From Gordonia bronchialis DSM 43247 (lineage in GTDB: Bacteria; Actinomycetota; Actinomycetes; Mycobacteriales; Mycobacteriaceae): a stretch of 64,000 nucleotides of DNA. Position numbers and translations under genes: made by a program. Location of the stretch: contig NC_013442.1 of the NCBI RefSeq assembly GCF_000024785.1, positions 17,411 through 81,410 of the forward strand. Direction: 5' to 3'. How positions within the stretch are numbered: the stretch's first letter is position 1; every line of letters begins with the position of its first letter. Of the stretch, positions 1-7,314 are shown one piece after another. The notes under the pieces are model-generated. The model had not been told where the DNA came from. It worked only from the letters and a program-made list of their open reading frames with translations, and did not search any database.

Positions 1-2
1 TC

Positions 3-1454
3 AACGACCGTCTCGCCCCGGTGCAGGGCGAGTTCACCCGTCATGACGGCCGGTGGTGCGTCCGAGTCCCGGCGGTCACGTACCGGGCGGGCCTCGATGT
101 GGAAGTCCGGCGCCGCGACGGCCTGATCAAGGTCGTCGAGCTAGGCGAGGTCGCCCACACAGCAGGTGACCGCATCGTTGCCGAGTTCGTCGACGCAGGC
201 GACACCCCGTCGGACACCACCTCCGCGACCTCGGGCCTTGCCCGTGCGCCGCAGTTACGCCTGGTCGGCGACGGCGATGATGCGTTGCAATGGCAGTCCC
301 CGCGGGCGTGGCGGCCGAGGCAAAGCCTGTCAGCCGCTGATTGGCAGATCCTCACCGACTCGACGACGTCGGATCGCTCCGCCGCGGCGACGGCCGCAGC
401 GTGGGTGTTGTGGCGGGCGGGTGTGCGCACGTTCGCCGCGGCGCGCTGGTATTACCAGCATCTGCCGGCCTTTCGGAAGTTCCGCGACCGCGACCGGGAT
501 TCTCGCGGTGGTGGCACTTCTACTCGGTCGGCGTGTGTCGCCCATTGGGAGGCCATTGCCGAGCGTGCCCGCACTTATCGACCGCCGATCAGCCCCACGG
601 ATCAGGACATGCTCGACGAGGCCTTCTCCGCCGTGGCCACCTGGGACGACCCTGCTCTGGTCGCCGCGGGAGTCGCGGTCCTGACTCACCGCTTTGGCGA
701 TGGTTACGGCCTGCGCGATCGCCCCATCGCCAAGCGTGACCTCGCTGCCTGGATGTTTGTGTGCGACAGCCGCGCCCACACCTATCTCAAGGCTCTCGTC
801 GAGCTCGGCCTGCTTATCTGCGCACGCGACTGGGCTGATGGGCCGCCCTGGCAGGCGACGCTCTGGCACCTTGGTGCAGCAGGCGGCATTTACCGAGGGA
901 ATGGTGCCCATGACGTCACACATCTAAAAGGGGCCTCGCCCCCCCTCCACCCCCTGTGGGGAAAGTTGGGGTTCGTGGCGTACGCGGTGTGGTCGTACAC
1001 CCTGCACTCCCCCACCGGGCTGCGTAGCTCGCTGATCGCGAAGGAATGTGGCCTCGAGGTGGGTGACCGAACACACGGGGCTGTGCGGGTGTTACGTGAG
1101 TTGGCTGAGCTGGGGCTAGTTGAACGGCTGGGTCGGGGTCGAGGAACCCGGTGGAGTGGAGTTGGCGGTGTAGGGGTGGTTGCCGCGGCGGCCGAGCGAG
1201 TGGGCGCCGCTGAGCGTGCACGGCAGTTGCTGGCACGCATCGTGGCCGAGCGCAAGGTGTGGCACGCAGATGGCCCTGGCGAACGCTCGAGAATGGCCGC
1301 CCGACTGATTGAACTGCGGAAACGACTAACTCACACCGATATCGCCGGCCGTGATCAAGGCTCGCTATTCAGCGGATTTGAAGACATACGGCCATCGCCA
1401 CTGAAAGGCTCCCAGCAACGCCGCCGTCGGTGGATTGATCGGTTACGAAGGTAA
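3..1454 (+). CDS. Putative plasmid replication-linked winged-helix protein, 5' end cut by the window
   Basis: The frame is open from the first bases and, although a GTG lies at 21, no ribosome-binding site precedes it and the frame runs on upstream, so the gene is treated as partial. About 480 residues are visible. Two stretches read like winged-helix DNA-binding segments: RPIAKRDLAAWMFV followed by YLKALVELGLL (near residues 240-265), and SLIAKECGLEVGDRT followed by VLRELAELGLVERL (near 340-370). The C-terminus is strongly basic, ending RRRRWIDRLRR. It lies directly before a parS-like array and parAB, the usual place of a plasmid replication initiator. A replication role is an inference from position and HTH character; I do not recognise the family. 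Confidence 0.5.
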   Translation, partial: NDRLAPVQGEFTRHDGRWCVRVPAVTYRAGLDVEVRRRDGLIKVVELGEVAHTAGDRIVAEFVDAGDTPSDTTSATSGLARAPQLRLVGDGDDALQWQSPRAWRPRQSLSAADWQILTDSTTSDRSAAATAAAWVLWRAGVRTFAAARWYYQHLPAFRKFRDRDRDSRGGGTSTRSACVAHWEAIAERARTYRPPISPTDQDMLDEAFSAVATWDDPALVAAGVAVLTHRFGDGYGLRDRPIAKRDLAAWMFVCDSRAHTYLKALVELGLLICARDWADGPPWQATLWHLGAAGGIYRGNGAHDVTHLKGASPPLHPLWGKLGFVAYAVWSYTLHSPTGLRSSLIAKECGLEVGDRTHGAVRVLRELAELGLVERLGRGRGTRWSGVGGVGVVAAAAERVGAAERARQLLARIVAERKVWHADGPGERSRMAARLIELRKRLTHTDIAGRDQGSLFSGFEDIRPSPLKGSQQRRRRWIDRLRR

Positions 1455-1569
1455 GCTCCGAGCTTCTCCCGGAGGGTGAGGAGCCGGAAAGAGCAACGGT
1501 GGCGCGCCCACTAAGCGAGGTTCTGAGTCTGACCGGCGGTGCACCGCCACGAATCGATCCAGAGAACGG

Positions 1570-1770
1570 ACCTAGCGTTGCTATCTTCGCTTGCATAGCT
1601 AGTACCGCTAGCGTTGCTGGTACAGCCTACGTTGCTAGGTGCGCTGGTGCTGCATCGTGTGCGTGCGTAGCAAGTGCCACTAAGTTAGGCACAGTAGTCA
1701 CACAAGCTAACGCGGACCGCCTCGCTAGCATCGCATCCGTAGCAGTGCTAGCATCCGTAGCAGTAGTAGC
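1570..1770. repeat. parS-like repeat array upstream of parA
   Basis: The gap between the first gene and parA is packed with short variants of GCTAGC, TAGCGTTGCT and GTAGCA in both orientations. The clearest unit is an 18-bp tandem pair, GCATCCGTAGCAGTGCTA at 1733-1750 and GCATCCGTAGCAGTAGTA at 1751-1768. TAGCGTTGCT occurs near 1573 and 1609, with the variant TACGTTGCTAGG near 1628. Dense short repeats immediately before a parA gene are typical of plasmid centromeres and of the partition operator. The open frame that crosses this stretch encodes only low-complexity Ala/Ser/Val and is treated as spurious. Confidence 0.6.
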
Positions 1771-1818
1771 GATCAGTTCGCATTTGATTTTCCAGAGCGA
1801 GAAAGGAACGGTCGGTTC

Positions 1819-2595
1819 ATGCAGCCCAAGAAGATAGCTGTAGCCAATCAGAAGGGGGGCGTGGGGAAGACGGCCACCGTGCTGGGCCTTGCCTCGGCGC
1901 TAAGCTCCCAGGGCTCCAACGTGCTCGTGGTTGATATGGACCCCCAGGGCAACGCCACGACAGGCCTTGGTGTTGCGAGCGACGACATCCCCACTGCGTA
2001 TGACCTCATGACCCAATCGACGCCCGGCACCGCTGCAACTGCTGTAATTGCAACGCCGTGGGAGCATGTTGATCTCATCCCGGCAAGTGTGTTCCTCGCC
2101 AACATCGAGGCTGACGGCAGCAACGACCTCATCTTCCGGCTGGACATAGCGTTCGAAGGGCTCGACCTCTCTGATTACTCACTGGTCCTGTTTGACTGTC
2201 CGCCGAGCCTGGGAAAGCTGCTGTTCGCAGTGCTCTGTGCGGCTGACGGAGTGATCGCGGTGACTGAGCCCACCATCGACAGCGTCGGGGGCGTCGCCAA
2301 TCTGCACGACACGATCCGAAGCGTCGTCCGGCGCCCGAACCCACGATTGAACTTCGAGAAGATCGTCATCAGTCGCCGCCGCAAAACGGGCGAGCACCAG
2401 TTCCGAGAGACCGAGCTCCGCGCAGCCTATGGAGATCTCGTAGCACGAACCGTCATCCCGGAACTCGCCGCAAGACAAGATGCCCATAGCGCTCACACGC
2501 CCATACACAAGTTCCGCGGCGGCAAGGCGCTGGCGCTCCAGCTGGCCTACACCGATCTGCTCGCAGAACTTGACCTGAAGGAGAAGGTCTCATGA
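1819..2595 (+). CDS. parA: ParA-family partition ATPase
   Basis: This 258-residue protein is a Walker-type ParA/MinD ATPase that would position plasmid copies over the nucleoid. The deviant Walker A motif KGGVGKTA is at residues 12-19, preceded by AVANQ; the A' motif [14 protein letters not shown] follows at about 40-53, and the Walker B region is [11 protein letters not shown] near 115. It has no N-terminal HTH extension, so it is a small ParA of the type Ib kind, in which the partner protein does the repression. The ATG is preceded by AAAGGA. It overlaps the next gene by 4 bp (ATGA), so the two are translationally coupled. Confidence 0.95.
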   Translation: MQPKKIAVANQKGGVGKTATVLGLASALSSQGSNVLVVDMDPQGNATTGLGVASDDIPTAYDLMTQSTPGTAATAVIATPWEHVDLIPASVFLANIEADGSNDLIFRLDIAFEGLDLSDYSLVLFDCPPSLGKLLFAVLCAADGVIAVTEPTIDSVGGVANLHDTIRSVVRRPNPRLNFEKIVISRRRKTGEHQFRETELRAAYGDLVARTVIPELAARQDAHSAHTPIHKFRGGKALALQLAYTDLLAELDLKEKVS

Positions 2596-2906
2596 GTTCG
2601 GTCAACCGCGCCCCAGCGATCAGCCGGCGCCATCCGGCAGAGAATCTTCCTGAGCGGCCCCCCCGCACAGAACAAGAAGGCACTGCCGATGGTGGCCGGG
2701 CTGCTGTAGGCGCGCCAACGCCGGCAGCTGACGGCGGCATCGAGAAATTGACCGAACAGCACAACGTCCGAATCCGTCCGAGCGTCAAGGACCGTGCAGT
2801 TCGCGCCGTGGGGAAGATCCGTTACGAAACGGGCGATTCGACCGTGTCCTTACAGTCGATCACGGACGCTGCACTCGATGAGTACCTCACGAAACACGGG
2901 TGCTAG
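2592..2906 (+). CDS. parB: Small ParB-like centromere-binding protein
   Basis: A 104-residue protein starts inside the last codons of parA. The first half is Pro/Ala/Glu-rich and probably disordered. The second half, with [17 protein letters not shown] and then [15 protein letters not shown], reads like a small ribbon-helix-helix or similar DNA-binding domain. No canonical ParB nuclease (CTPase) motifs are visible. Known type Ib systems pair a small ParA with such a protein, which binds the centromere repeats and represses the operon. The gene is flanked on both sides by GCTAGC-type repeats that are candidate binding sites. The family is inferred from context, size and the C-terminal pattern. 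Confidence 0.7.
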   Translation: MSSVNRAPAISRRHPAENLPERPPRTEQEGTADGGRAAVGAPTPAADGGIEKLTEQHNVRIRPSVKDRAVRAVGKIRYETGDSTVSLQSITDAALDEYLTKHGC

Positions 2907-2917
2907 CTCAGCTAGCA
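2901..2917. promoter_or_regulatory. Inverted repeat with GCTAGC core at the parB stop codon
   Basis: TGCTAGC, a 3-bp spacer and GCTAGCA form a perfect 7-bp inverted repeat overlapping the parB stop codon. It has the same GCTAGC core as the array upstream of parA, so it may be a further partition-protein site. Confidence 0.45.
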
Positions 2918-2930
2918 CAGCTACGTAAGC

Positions 2931-2962
2931 GGCCCTGGTGGTGAGTCAGCACCACCAGGGCC
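2931..2962. terminator. Perfect 13-bp stem hairpin between parB and the DUF2637 gene
   Basis: GGCCCTGGTGGTG and CACCACCAGGGCC flank a 6-nt loop. No T-tract follows, so this would be an I-shaped actinobacterial terminator, or an attenuator in front of the next gene, which starts 30 bp later with its own ribosome site. Confidence 0.55.
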
Positions 2963-2991
2963 TACTCGACCACAGATTGGAGCTGTGATCA

Positions 2992-3894
2992 ATGTTCGAT
3001 GCTACCCAGGCAACCGTAGGTCACCGGAAAACTCAGCGGCCCGGAACGCACGCACTCCTCGCTGCCGGACTCAGCCTCATCGTGGCGGGCGCCGCGTTTG
3101 CGCTCAGCTTCTCGGCGCTGGCAGACCTCGCCCGCATGACTGGCGTCTTCCCCGAACCATTGCCGGGCTTGTTCCCGATCGTCATCGACGTGTTCATGAT
3201 TCAGGCGAGCTACTCGCTTGTGGTCGCTGCTGCTGCTGATGACCGTGGGAGCAGAAACTATCATTGGTCCGTACTCGCCGTGACCTCGACGGTCTCAGTT
3301 GCGCTCAACTGCTACCACGCCCTGGCCGCCAGTGGTGATGTACTGCCCTCGGCCGTGTCCGCGGCGATCGCGAGCATCCCGCCCCTGGCGCTACTCGCGA
3401 GCACGCACGGCCTGATCGTCCACCTCAGCGCCCGTCGTACCGAGCAGGAGCGTGCACCGCATGCACCCAACAAGGTCACCTCTGCCGCACCAGCGATCGA
3501 CATGCAGTCATCACCCTTGAGCTTCCCGGACGATGACGACAACGTCGGAAATGCCGCTGGAGCGACCGGAGCGCCGGCGGGGGAGGAGAGCACGGCGCAC
3601 CAGAGTGATTCAGGACCGGTGGAGAGCGTAAGCGTGCCGCGCATGACCGACGGCGACCTGCAGCTCGCACGCACCGTGCACGTCGCCACCCGATCCACCA
3701 AACCTGTGCACGAGATTGCGATCGCGCTCGCCTATGCCCGTGACGGCCACACTGCTGCGTCGATCGAGAACGCGTTGAACAACTCGGTGCACCGTACGAC
3801 GATCAGCAGATGGCTCACCGCTGCGCGCGTCTCGGGCAGCGACGTCAGTGGGCCATCAGCATCTGAAGCGCCTACACCACACGTGTTGACCTAG
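2992..3894 (+). CDS. DUF2637 membrane protein (Spd-like plasmid spread protein)
   Basis: The 300-residue protein has an N-terminal membrane part of about four predicted segments (roughly residues 24-45, 55-80, 95-115 and 120-140) with the Pro-rich turn FPEPLPGLFPIVIDVFM that is characteristic of DUF2637. Members occur in actinobacterial plasmids, where related Spd proteins are linked to intramycelial or intercellular spread. The central part is acidic and low-complexity. The C-terminal 80 residues contain a possible HTH (TAASIENALNNSVHRTTISRWL), so the protein may bind DNA from the membrane. GGAG lies before the ATG at 2992. It follows parAB but is separated from it by a hairpin. Confidence 0.75.
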   Translation: MFDATQATVGHRKTQRPGTHALLAAGLSLIVAGAAFALSFSALADLARMTGVFPEPLPGLFPIVIDVFMIQASYSLVVAAAADDRGSRNYHWSVLAVTSTVSVALNCYHALAASGDVLPSAVSAAIASIPPLALLASTHGLIVHLSARRTEQERAPHAPNKVTSAAPAIDMQSSPLSFPDDDDNVGNAAGATGAPAGEESTAHQSDSGPVESVSVPRMTDGDLQLARTVHVATRSTKPVHEIAIALAYARDGHTAASIENALNNSVHRTTISRWLTAARVSGSDVSGPSASEAPTPHVLT

Positions 3895-3899
3895 TTGAC

Positions 3900-4574
3900 C
3901 TAAAGGTCGCTGCGTGTGGGGAGCGCACCCCATACACGACGTCCGCTCGTACCACGGCGCTCTATGTCTCCAAGCTCCCGATAGAACCACCAACCCGGCC
4001 CAGAGATAGCACTGTCATGCTTCATTGGCATCCCAACAACAGGGTCGCGGGGCAGGCCGGTGTTCTTCGGCATCACTGTGTAGCCGCATGATTCGAAGAA
4101 TCCCTGCGCTTTGTCAGCTTCGCTGCTGAATCCGTGGAGGTAGCGGCACCCACTTTGAGCAGCGAGGTGCGCAACACGTTCTTCGAGGAGCCGGCCAATC
4201 CCTCTGCCTCGGCATTCTTCAGCCACCGCAAACTCCTGAATCGTTCGCGCCTCGCGCAGGAATCTGGTCGTCCACACTGCATCCGGCTGTGCGTGATCTG
4301 GGAGGTTCCCGAAGGCATCCAAGTAAGCCCAGGATGGAGCGACATGTGCAGCGGCTTGGAGCTTGCCGGATTCGTCCTTAACACCTACCCAAATCTCCAG
4401 GCCCCGAGGATCGCCGGCAAGAAACCACCGAGCGCGCCCGTTCTTCTTGCCCGCCTCCGGGCTGGAGACCTCACTATGGAGTCCATGAATGCAGCATTGG
4501 AACAGCCGCACTGCGGAGCGATAGTTTGAGGTGAGGTCTGTAAAGCGGTACCCGTCCGGGAGGAGCGTATTCAC
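3900..4574 (-). CDS. GNAT-family N-acetyltransferase
   Basis: The protein begins VNTLLPDGYRF at a GTG (4574) that overlaps the stop of the upstream gene by 4 bp (GTGA); a longer frame to 4670 exists but coupling favours this start. The acetyl-CoA binding motif A is visible as IQEFAVAEECRGRGIGRLL near residues 134-152, with the R-x-R-G-x-G core. The C-terminal part, GFFESCGYTVMPK, matches the usual motif B position. The substrate cannot be inferred. Base composition is slightly lower in GC than the neighbours. It is the last gene of a minus-strand pair and ends 6 bp beyond the convergent DUF2637 gene. Confidence 0.85.
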   Translation of the reverse strand: MNTLLPDGYRFTDLTSNYRSAVRLFQCCIHGLHSEVSSPEAGKKNGRARWFLAGDPRGLEIWVGVKDESGKLQAAAHVAPSWAYLDAFGNLPDHAQPDAVWTTRFLREARTIQEFAVAEECRGRGIGRLLEERVAHLAAQSGCRYLHGFSSEADKAQGFFESCGYTVMPKNTGLPRDPVVGMPMKHDSAISGPGWWFYRELGDIERRGTSGRRVWGALPTRSDL

Positions 4575-5026
4575 TGCAGTTCTCCACCGTAAAATTTGGG
4601 GACCTCGGCGCGGGCCCTGATACGCCCTGGCCGCCACTGACTGCGATCGAGTTCGAGAAGAATGTTCCACTCGACGTGGTCGTCGCAGACCAGGCCATCG
4701 TCAGTACGGGTGGCGGCGAGGTACGCGGCGGCTTGTCCTGTGCTCTCGCTGCTGCGTAGATGAATTCTCATGCGAGGGTCCTTGGCAAGCAGCTGGTCAC
4801 GTCGAGCCCGTAGCAGTGTGAGGTCTGCACGGGCCTTGATGAATGCCGCCCAGCCGGTCCTGCCCCAGGAGGGACGCCACTCGCGGTCGACGTAGGCGAT
4901 GACCTCGTCATCGGTGAGGTCGAGGTCCTCGACGTCGATGGTGTCGGTGCGGTCAGCGATCCAGCGGCGGGCGTCGGCCAGTGCTGCTCGGGCGTGCCCT
5001 TGGGTGTATGTGTGTGGTGTCGCCAT
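4571..5026 (-). CDS. Hypothetical protein with a DARRW...DDEV...DRE...TGWAAFI module
   Basis: A 151-residue soluble protein of unrecognised family. Its first 65 residues (DARRWIADRT, DLDLTDDEVIAYVDREW, TGWAAFIKARADL) match the protein encoded at 35437-35733, where the same module is interrupted by an acidic repeat, so this is a reused plasmid module. The C-terminal half (RTDDGLVCDDHVEWNILLEL) is specific to this gene. It is translationally coupled to the GNAT gene downstream. It may be an acidic regulatory or adaptor protein; no catalytic motif is seen. Confidence 0.7.
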   Translation of the reverse strand: MATPHTYTQGHARAALADARRWIADRTDTIDVEDLDLTDDEVIAYVDREWRPSWGRTGWAAFIKARADLTLLRARRDQLLAKDPRMRIHLRSSESTGQAAAYLAATRTDDGLVCDDHVEWNILLELDRSQWRPGRIRARAEVPKFYGGELQ

Positions 5027-5066
5027 GTGGCGCAGCTTCTTTCGTTTGGTCGGATGACACGGTGGG

Positions 5067-5237
5067 CTAGTCGAGGTGTTCGAGCTGGTTGGGTGGGTGC
5101 AGGGTGCGGTCGCCGTCGGGCCGTGTGACGCTGATCAGGTCGCCGAGAGTCCCGGCGATCTTGCCCCATGCGCCACGGTCGGTGTCGAGGATGCGGACGC
5201 GGTCACCGATCGCGAACTTGGGCTGATGCGGGTGCAT
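5067..5237 (-). CDS. Small SH3/KOW-like protein
   Basis: A 56-residue product starting MHPHQPKFAIGDRVRILDTD and ending NQLEHLD. The pattern FAIGDRVRIL...GAWGKIAGTLGDLISVTRPDG resembles a small SH3-like beta barrel of the KOW type. No function can be assigned. It sits in a series of minus-strand small genes and begins 38 bp after the previous gene ends. Confidence 0.5.
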   Translation of the reverse strand: MHPHQPKFAIGDRVRILDTDRGAWGKIAGTLGDLISVTRPDGDRTLHPPNQLEHLD

Positions 5238-5275
5238 GGGCCGATTGTCGCAGGTGGGTCCGACAGTTGGCGGGT

Positions 5276-5458
5276 TCAGCGGACACCGCTGGGTGCGGGG
5301 CATCGCCGGTCGGCGGCGACGGGTTGATTGTTGCCGGCGAATCTTTGTCCGACGAGTTCGCCGCGCTGGTTCTGTCGGATCAGAATTCCGGTCGCGATGG
5401 CCATTCCGGTGAGCATGCCGACGGCTGCGCACCCGATGGCTTCCAGGCGCCACATCAT
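5276..5458 (-). CDS. Small single-span membrane protein
   Basis: A 60-residue protein with one hydrophobic segment near the N-terminus (LEAIGCAAVGMLTGMAIATG) and a polar basic tail. Its ATG overlaps the stop of the preceding gene (ATGA), which supports it being translated. Family unknown. Confidence 0.55.
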   Translation of the reverse strand: MMWRLEAIGCAAVGMLTGMAIATGILIRQNQRGELVGQRFAGNNQPVAADRRCPAPSGVR

Positions 5459-5667
5459 CGGCCCTGCTGTCCTGTGGTGGTGGTCGATACGAATGTGCGC
5501 AGGCGCAGGCGGTAGCCGCGGTCGTAACCCGATCGAGGGTCGAAGGGGATACGCGCCAGGACCGCCGCGGCGGTGGCCGCCCGGTGGAGTGGGCTGACAC
5601 GGCGAATCGTGTGGTCGGCCGCGAGGTAGCCACTGATCTCGTCCGATACGGTTGTGTGTTGAGGCAC
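5455..5667 (-). CDS. Hypothetical 70-residue protein
   Basis: A short protein beginning MPQHTTVSDEISGYLAADHT, with a helical middle (HRAATAAAVLARI) and an Arg-rich end. I do not recognise it. It overlaps the next gene by 4 bp (ATGA), forming a two-gene unit. A strong hairpin and 15-bp tandem repeats lie upstream and may contain its promoter. Confidence 0.5.
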   Translation of the reverse strand: MPQHTTVSDEISGYLAADHTIRRVSPLHRAATAAAVLARIPFDPRSGYDRGYRLRLRTFVSTTTTGQQGR

Positions 5668-5694
5668 GGCACGGGTCCTTTCCGTGGTGTGTCA

Positions 5695-5724
5695 GGTCCG
5701 CAGGTGCTCCAACACCTGCGGACC
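5695..5724. terminator. 12-bp stem hairpin with loop CTCCAA
   Basis: GGTCCGCAGGTG and CACCTGCGGACC surround the loop CTCCAA. The same loop and inner stem (CAGGTG/CACCTG) recur at 53071-53100. No T-tract is present. It is either an I-shaped terminator for the minus-strand genes to its right or part of the leader of the gene that starts at 5667. Confidence 0.55.
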
Positions 5725-6046
5725 ACTTCTATTCGATGCTGATCTATTCGATGCTGACGCTGGCGGCGGCGTTTCCTCCTCTGTCCTTTCTCTCCGGTCG
5801 TTTCGTGACATTTCCGGTGGCGCTGGCGTCGTTTTGTGACAGGGGCTGGGGGAGCGGTGTGCGGCGACGCCGCCGCCGGCCGAGTGCGGTCCGGCAGGCG
5901 GTCGAGCAGGTGGTGCGAGGCCGCCCGGTTGCCTTCCGAATGATCGGCCGGTCACAGACTGCGCAGTATCCGATGTCGGGTTGCTCGCCGGGAGATGGTG
6001 CGCCGGACTCGCTGGCAGGGTCCAGGTTCAGCGGCAGGGTGGCGTC
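5725..6046. other. Non-coding gap with tandem and spaced repeats
   Basis: No convincing gene is seen in these 320 bp. A 15-bp tandem pair, TCTATTCGATGCTGA, occupies 5728-5742 and 5743-5757. Two copies of GTCGTTTyGTGACA lie at 5797-5810 and 5828-5841. These are candidate promoter or operator repeats for the minus-strand pair that starts at 5667. Confidence 0.5.
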
Positions 6047-6475
6047 TCACGCCGGCACCCGTTCGTCGTCGCCAGCGTCGCAGCAGATCGCGGTGTGGGG
6101 TGAAATGCGTTGGTGCAGAGCGATAACCGCCACATCGTAGCCTCCACGCCCGCAGTAGCCGCACTGCACCACGGGGCGATCCCACCGGTCGGTTTCGGTG
6201 AAACACCAGCCAAGACTGGCGAGGTCGTAGAGGCCGTCGGCGGCAACGCGCAGGCGGTCGGGTTCGTCGGGATAGTCTTCGCAGATCACGATGGCGGTCG
6301 AGCCCTCCCATGCGAGCTCGACGCCCGATGCGGCGTCGATCAGGGATTGCAGGGTTGCGCGCTCGACGACGGGGGTTAGCCACCCGTTCCACCGCTGCCC
6401 GAATCGCACGGCCTGCCACGACCCGGCAGCGCCGTCGACGGTGAACGCTCTCGGATTGGGCGTGGTCGTCATCAT
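6047..6475 (-). CDS. Hypothetical protein with possible zinc site
   Basis: A 142-residue protein beginning MMTTTPNPRAFTVDGAAGSW. The middle contains a conserved-looking acidic stretch (VICEDYPDEPDRLRVAADGLYDL), and the C-terminal part has CGYCGRGGYDV and a later CC pair, possibly a degenerate zinc knuckle. Family not recognised. It is translationally coupled to the gene upstream through an ATGA overlap and ends a three-gene unit that starts at 6977. Confidence 0.65.
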   Translation of the reverse strand: MMTTTPNPRAFTVDGAAGSWQAVRFGQRWNGWLTPVVERATLQSLIDAASGVELAWEGSTAIVICEDYPDEPDRLRVAADGLYDLASLGWCFTETDRWDRPVVQCGYCGRGGYDVAVIALHQRISPHTAICCDAGDDERVPA

Positions 6476-6747
6476 CGTGCACTCCTGTCGATGAACAGCC
6501 GCGCGGCCGCGCGTTTGGCGTTCGAGCGGGCTTCCTCAGCCGCGTCCAGGTACTTGCGCATCGTGATGAGCGCCTCGGACACCTGGGCGATGCACTCGGC
6601 CGGAGTGGTCTCGGCGCCGAGGGTGTCCACCGCGAGGTCGTCACGCTGCGCCAGCTCCCGGTAGTCCCGCTCGATCTCAATGGTCCTTCGCTGGAAGGCG
6701 AGGATGTCGTCGTAGAGTCGGTCGATCGGTTCATCAAGAGTGCTCAT
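6472..6747 (-). CDS. Hypothetical helical protein
   Basis: A 91-residue, mostly alpha-helical acidic protein (MSTLDEPIDRLYDDILAF, then ECIAQVSEALITMRKYLDAAEEA). No catalytic motif is visible. It begins 5 bp after the preceding gene and overlaps the following one by 4 bp, so it belongs to the 6977-6047 operon. Confidence 0.65.
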   Translation of the reverse strand: MSTLDEPIDRLYDDILAFQRRTIEIERDYRELAQRDDLAVDTLGAETTPAECIAQVSEALITMRKYLDAAEEARSNAKRAAARLFIDRSAR

Positions 6748-6752
6748 TGCGA

Positions 6753-6977
6753 TCAGATCCTCACCAAGTCGAACGCGCTAGAATCGAGCCTCGCGACCTC
6801 GATCATCAGATGGATGAACAGCGGACGGTGATGCTCGCAGAGCATCTTGAATCCAAGGTCCCTTCGCTGCCAGACAACCAGCCACTCTGCGGTTCGGGTG
6901 CATTCGGCGAATACCTCGCATCCGGCGGTCAGCTCAGTGTCCACACCCTCTACCTCCGCCAGTGGCGTGGTGGCCAT
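6753..6977 (-). CDS. Small Cys/His protein
   Basis: A 74-residue product starting MATTPLAEVEGVDTELTAG. Cysteines at CEVFAEC and a later CEHHRPLF could bind zinc. First gene of a three-gene minus-strand operon. The start has a good ribosome site (GAGGAG), and a palindromic operator at 7008-7025 sits just upstream, downstream of a TAGTAT candidate -10 on the minus strand (7033-7028). Confidence 0.6.
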   Translation of the reverse strand: MATTPLAEVEGVDTELTAGCEVFAECTRTAEWLVVWQRRDLGFKMLCEHHRPLFIHLMIEVARLDSSAFDLVRI

Positions 6978-7007
6978 CGGTGACTCCTCGCGTATGGAAA
7001 CCTAGCC

Positions 7008-7062
7008 GAGGTGGCTAGCCACCTCAATACTAGCCCGGTTTGTTGGCAGGTGGCAAGCCACC
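7008..7062. promoter_or_regulatory. Two palindromic operator sites in a divergent promoter region
   Basis: An 18-bp perfect palindrome, GAGGTGGCTAGCCACCTC, lies at 7008-7025, and a second site, GGTGGC-AA-GCCACC, at 7049-7062. Their centres are 39 bp apart, close to four helical turns. They lie between the minus-strand operon starting at 6977 and the plus-strand gene starting at 7078, and each sits beside a candidate -10 hexamer (TAGTAT on minus, CATACT on plus). Confidence 0.65.
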
Positions 7063-7077
7063 GTGCATACTGGCACT

Positions 7078-7275
7078 ATGCCGTCGAAACACCGGTATCC
7101 GGCGATCACGCCACGCCCTGATCCCGAACTTCGGGATCGGGCGAAACAGGCTGTGGCACAGGTTGACTCGAATCTGAATCGGCATGTCATCGAGTTTCTG
7201 CGGTGGTTGGTCGGTGACACCGACGAGTTGCCGCCGCGACCCGCTCAGCCAATACCGCCGGTCGACCCTGTGTGA
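7078..7275 (+). CDS. Small DNA-binding-like protein, candidate autoregulator
   Basis: A 65-residue protein starting MPSKHRYPAITPRPDPELRD. The central helix pair (RDRAKQAVAQVDSNLNRHVIEFLRWL) resembles a ribbon-helix-helix or small partition-type DNA-binding protein; the Pro-rich tail is probably disordered. The ATG at 7078 lies exactly 6 nt after CATACT, so the mRNA is likely leaderless, and a GGTGGC/GCCACC operator overlaps the promoter. The best guess is an autoregulated repressor of the divergent promoters. Confidence 0.6.
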   Translation: MPSKHRYPAITPRPDPELRDRAKQAVAQVDSNLNRHVIEFLRWLVGDTDELPPRPAQPIPPVDPV

Positions 7276-7314
7276 CACCAATTCGCAGGATTCCTCGCCT
7301 GGCTCGTGAGTCGG

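Noticed and set aside
1499..1837. 112-residue open frame upstream of parA
   Set aside because: It encodes low-complexity Ala/Ser/Val created by the GCTAGC repeats and runs into parA; better explained as a centromere array.
3900..4670. Longer start for the acetyltransferase
   Set aside because: The extra 32 residues overlap the upstream gene, while the GTG at 4574 forms a clean GTGA coupling.
5067..5726. 219-residue minus-strand open frame
   Set aside because: Its N-terminal part is Arg/Thr/Pro-rich and overlaps two coupled genes in another frame; only the last 56 residues look real and are annotated separately.
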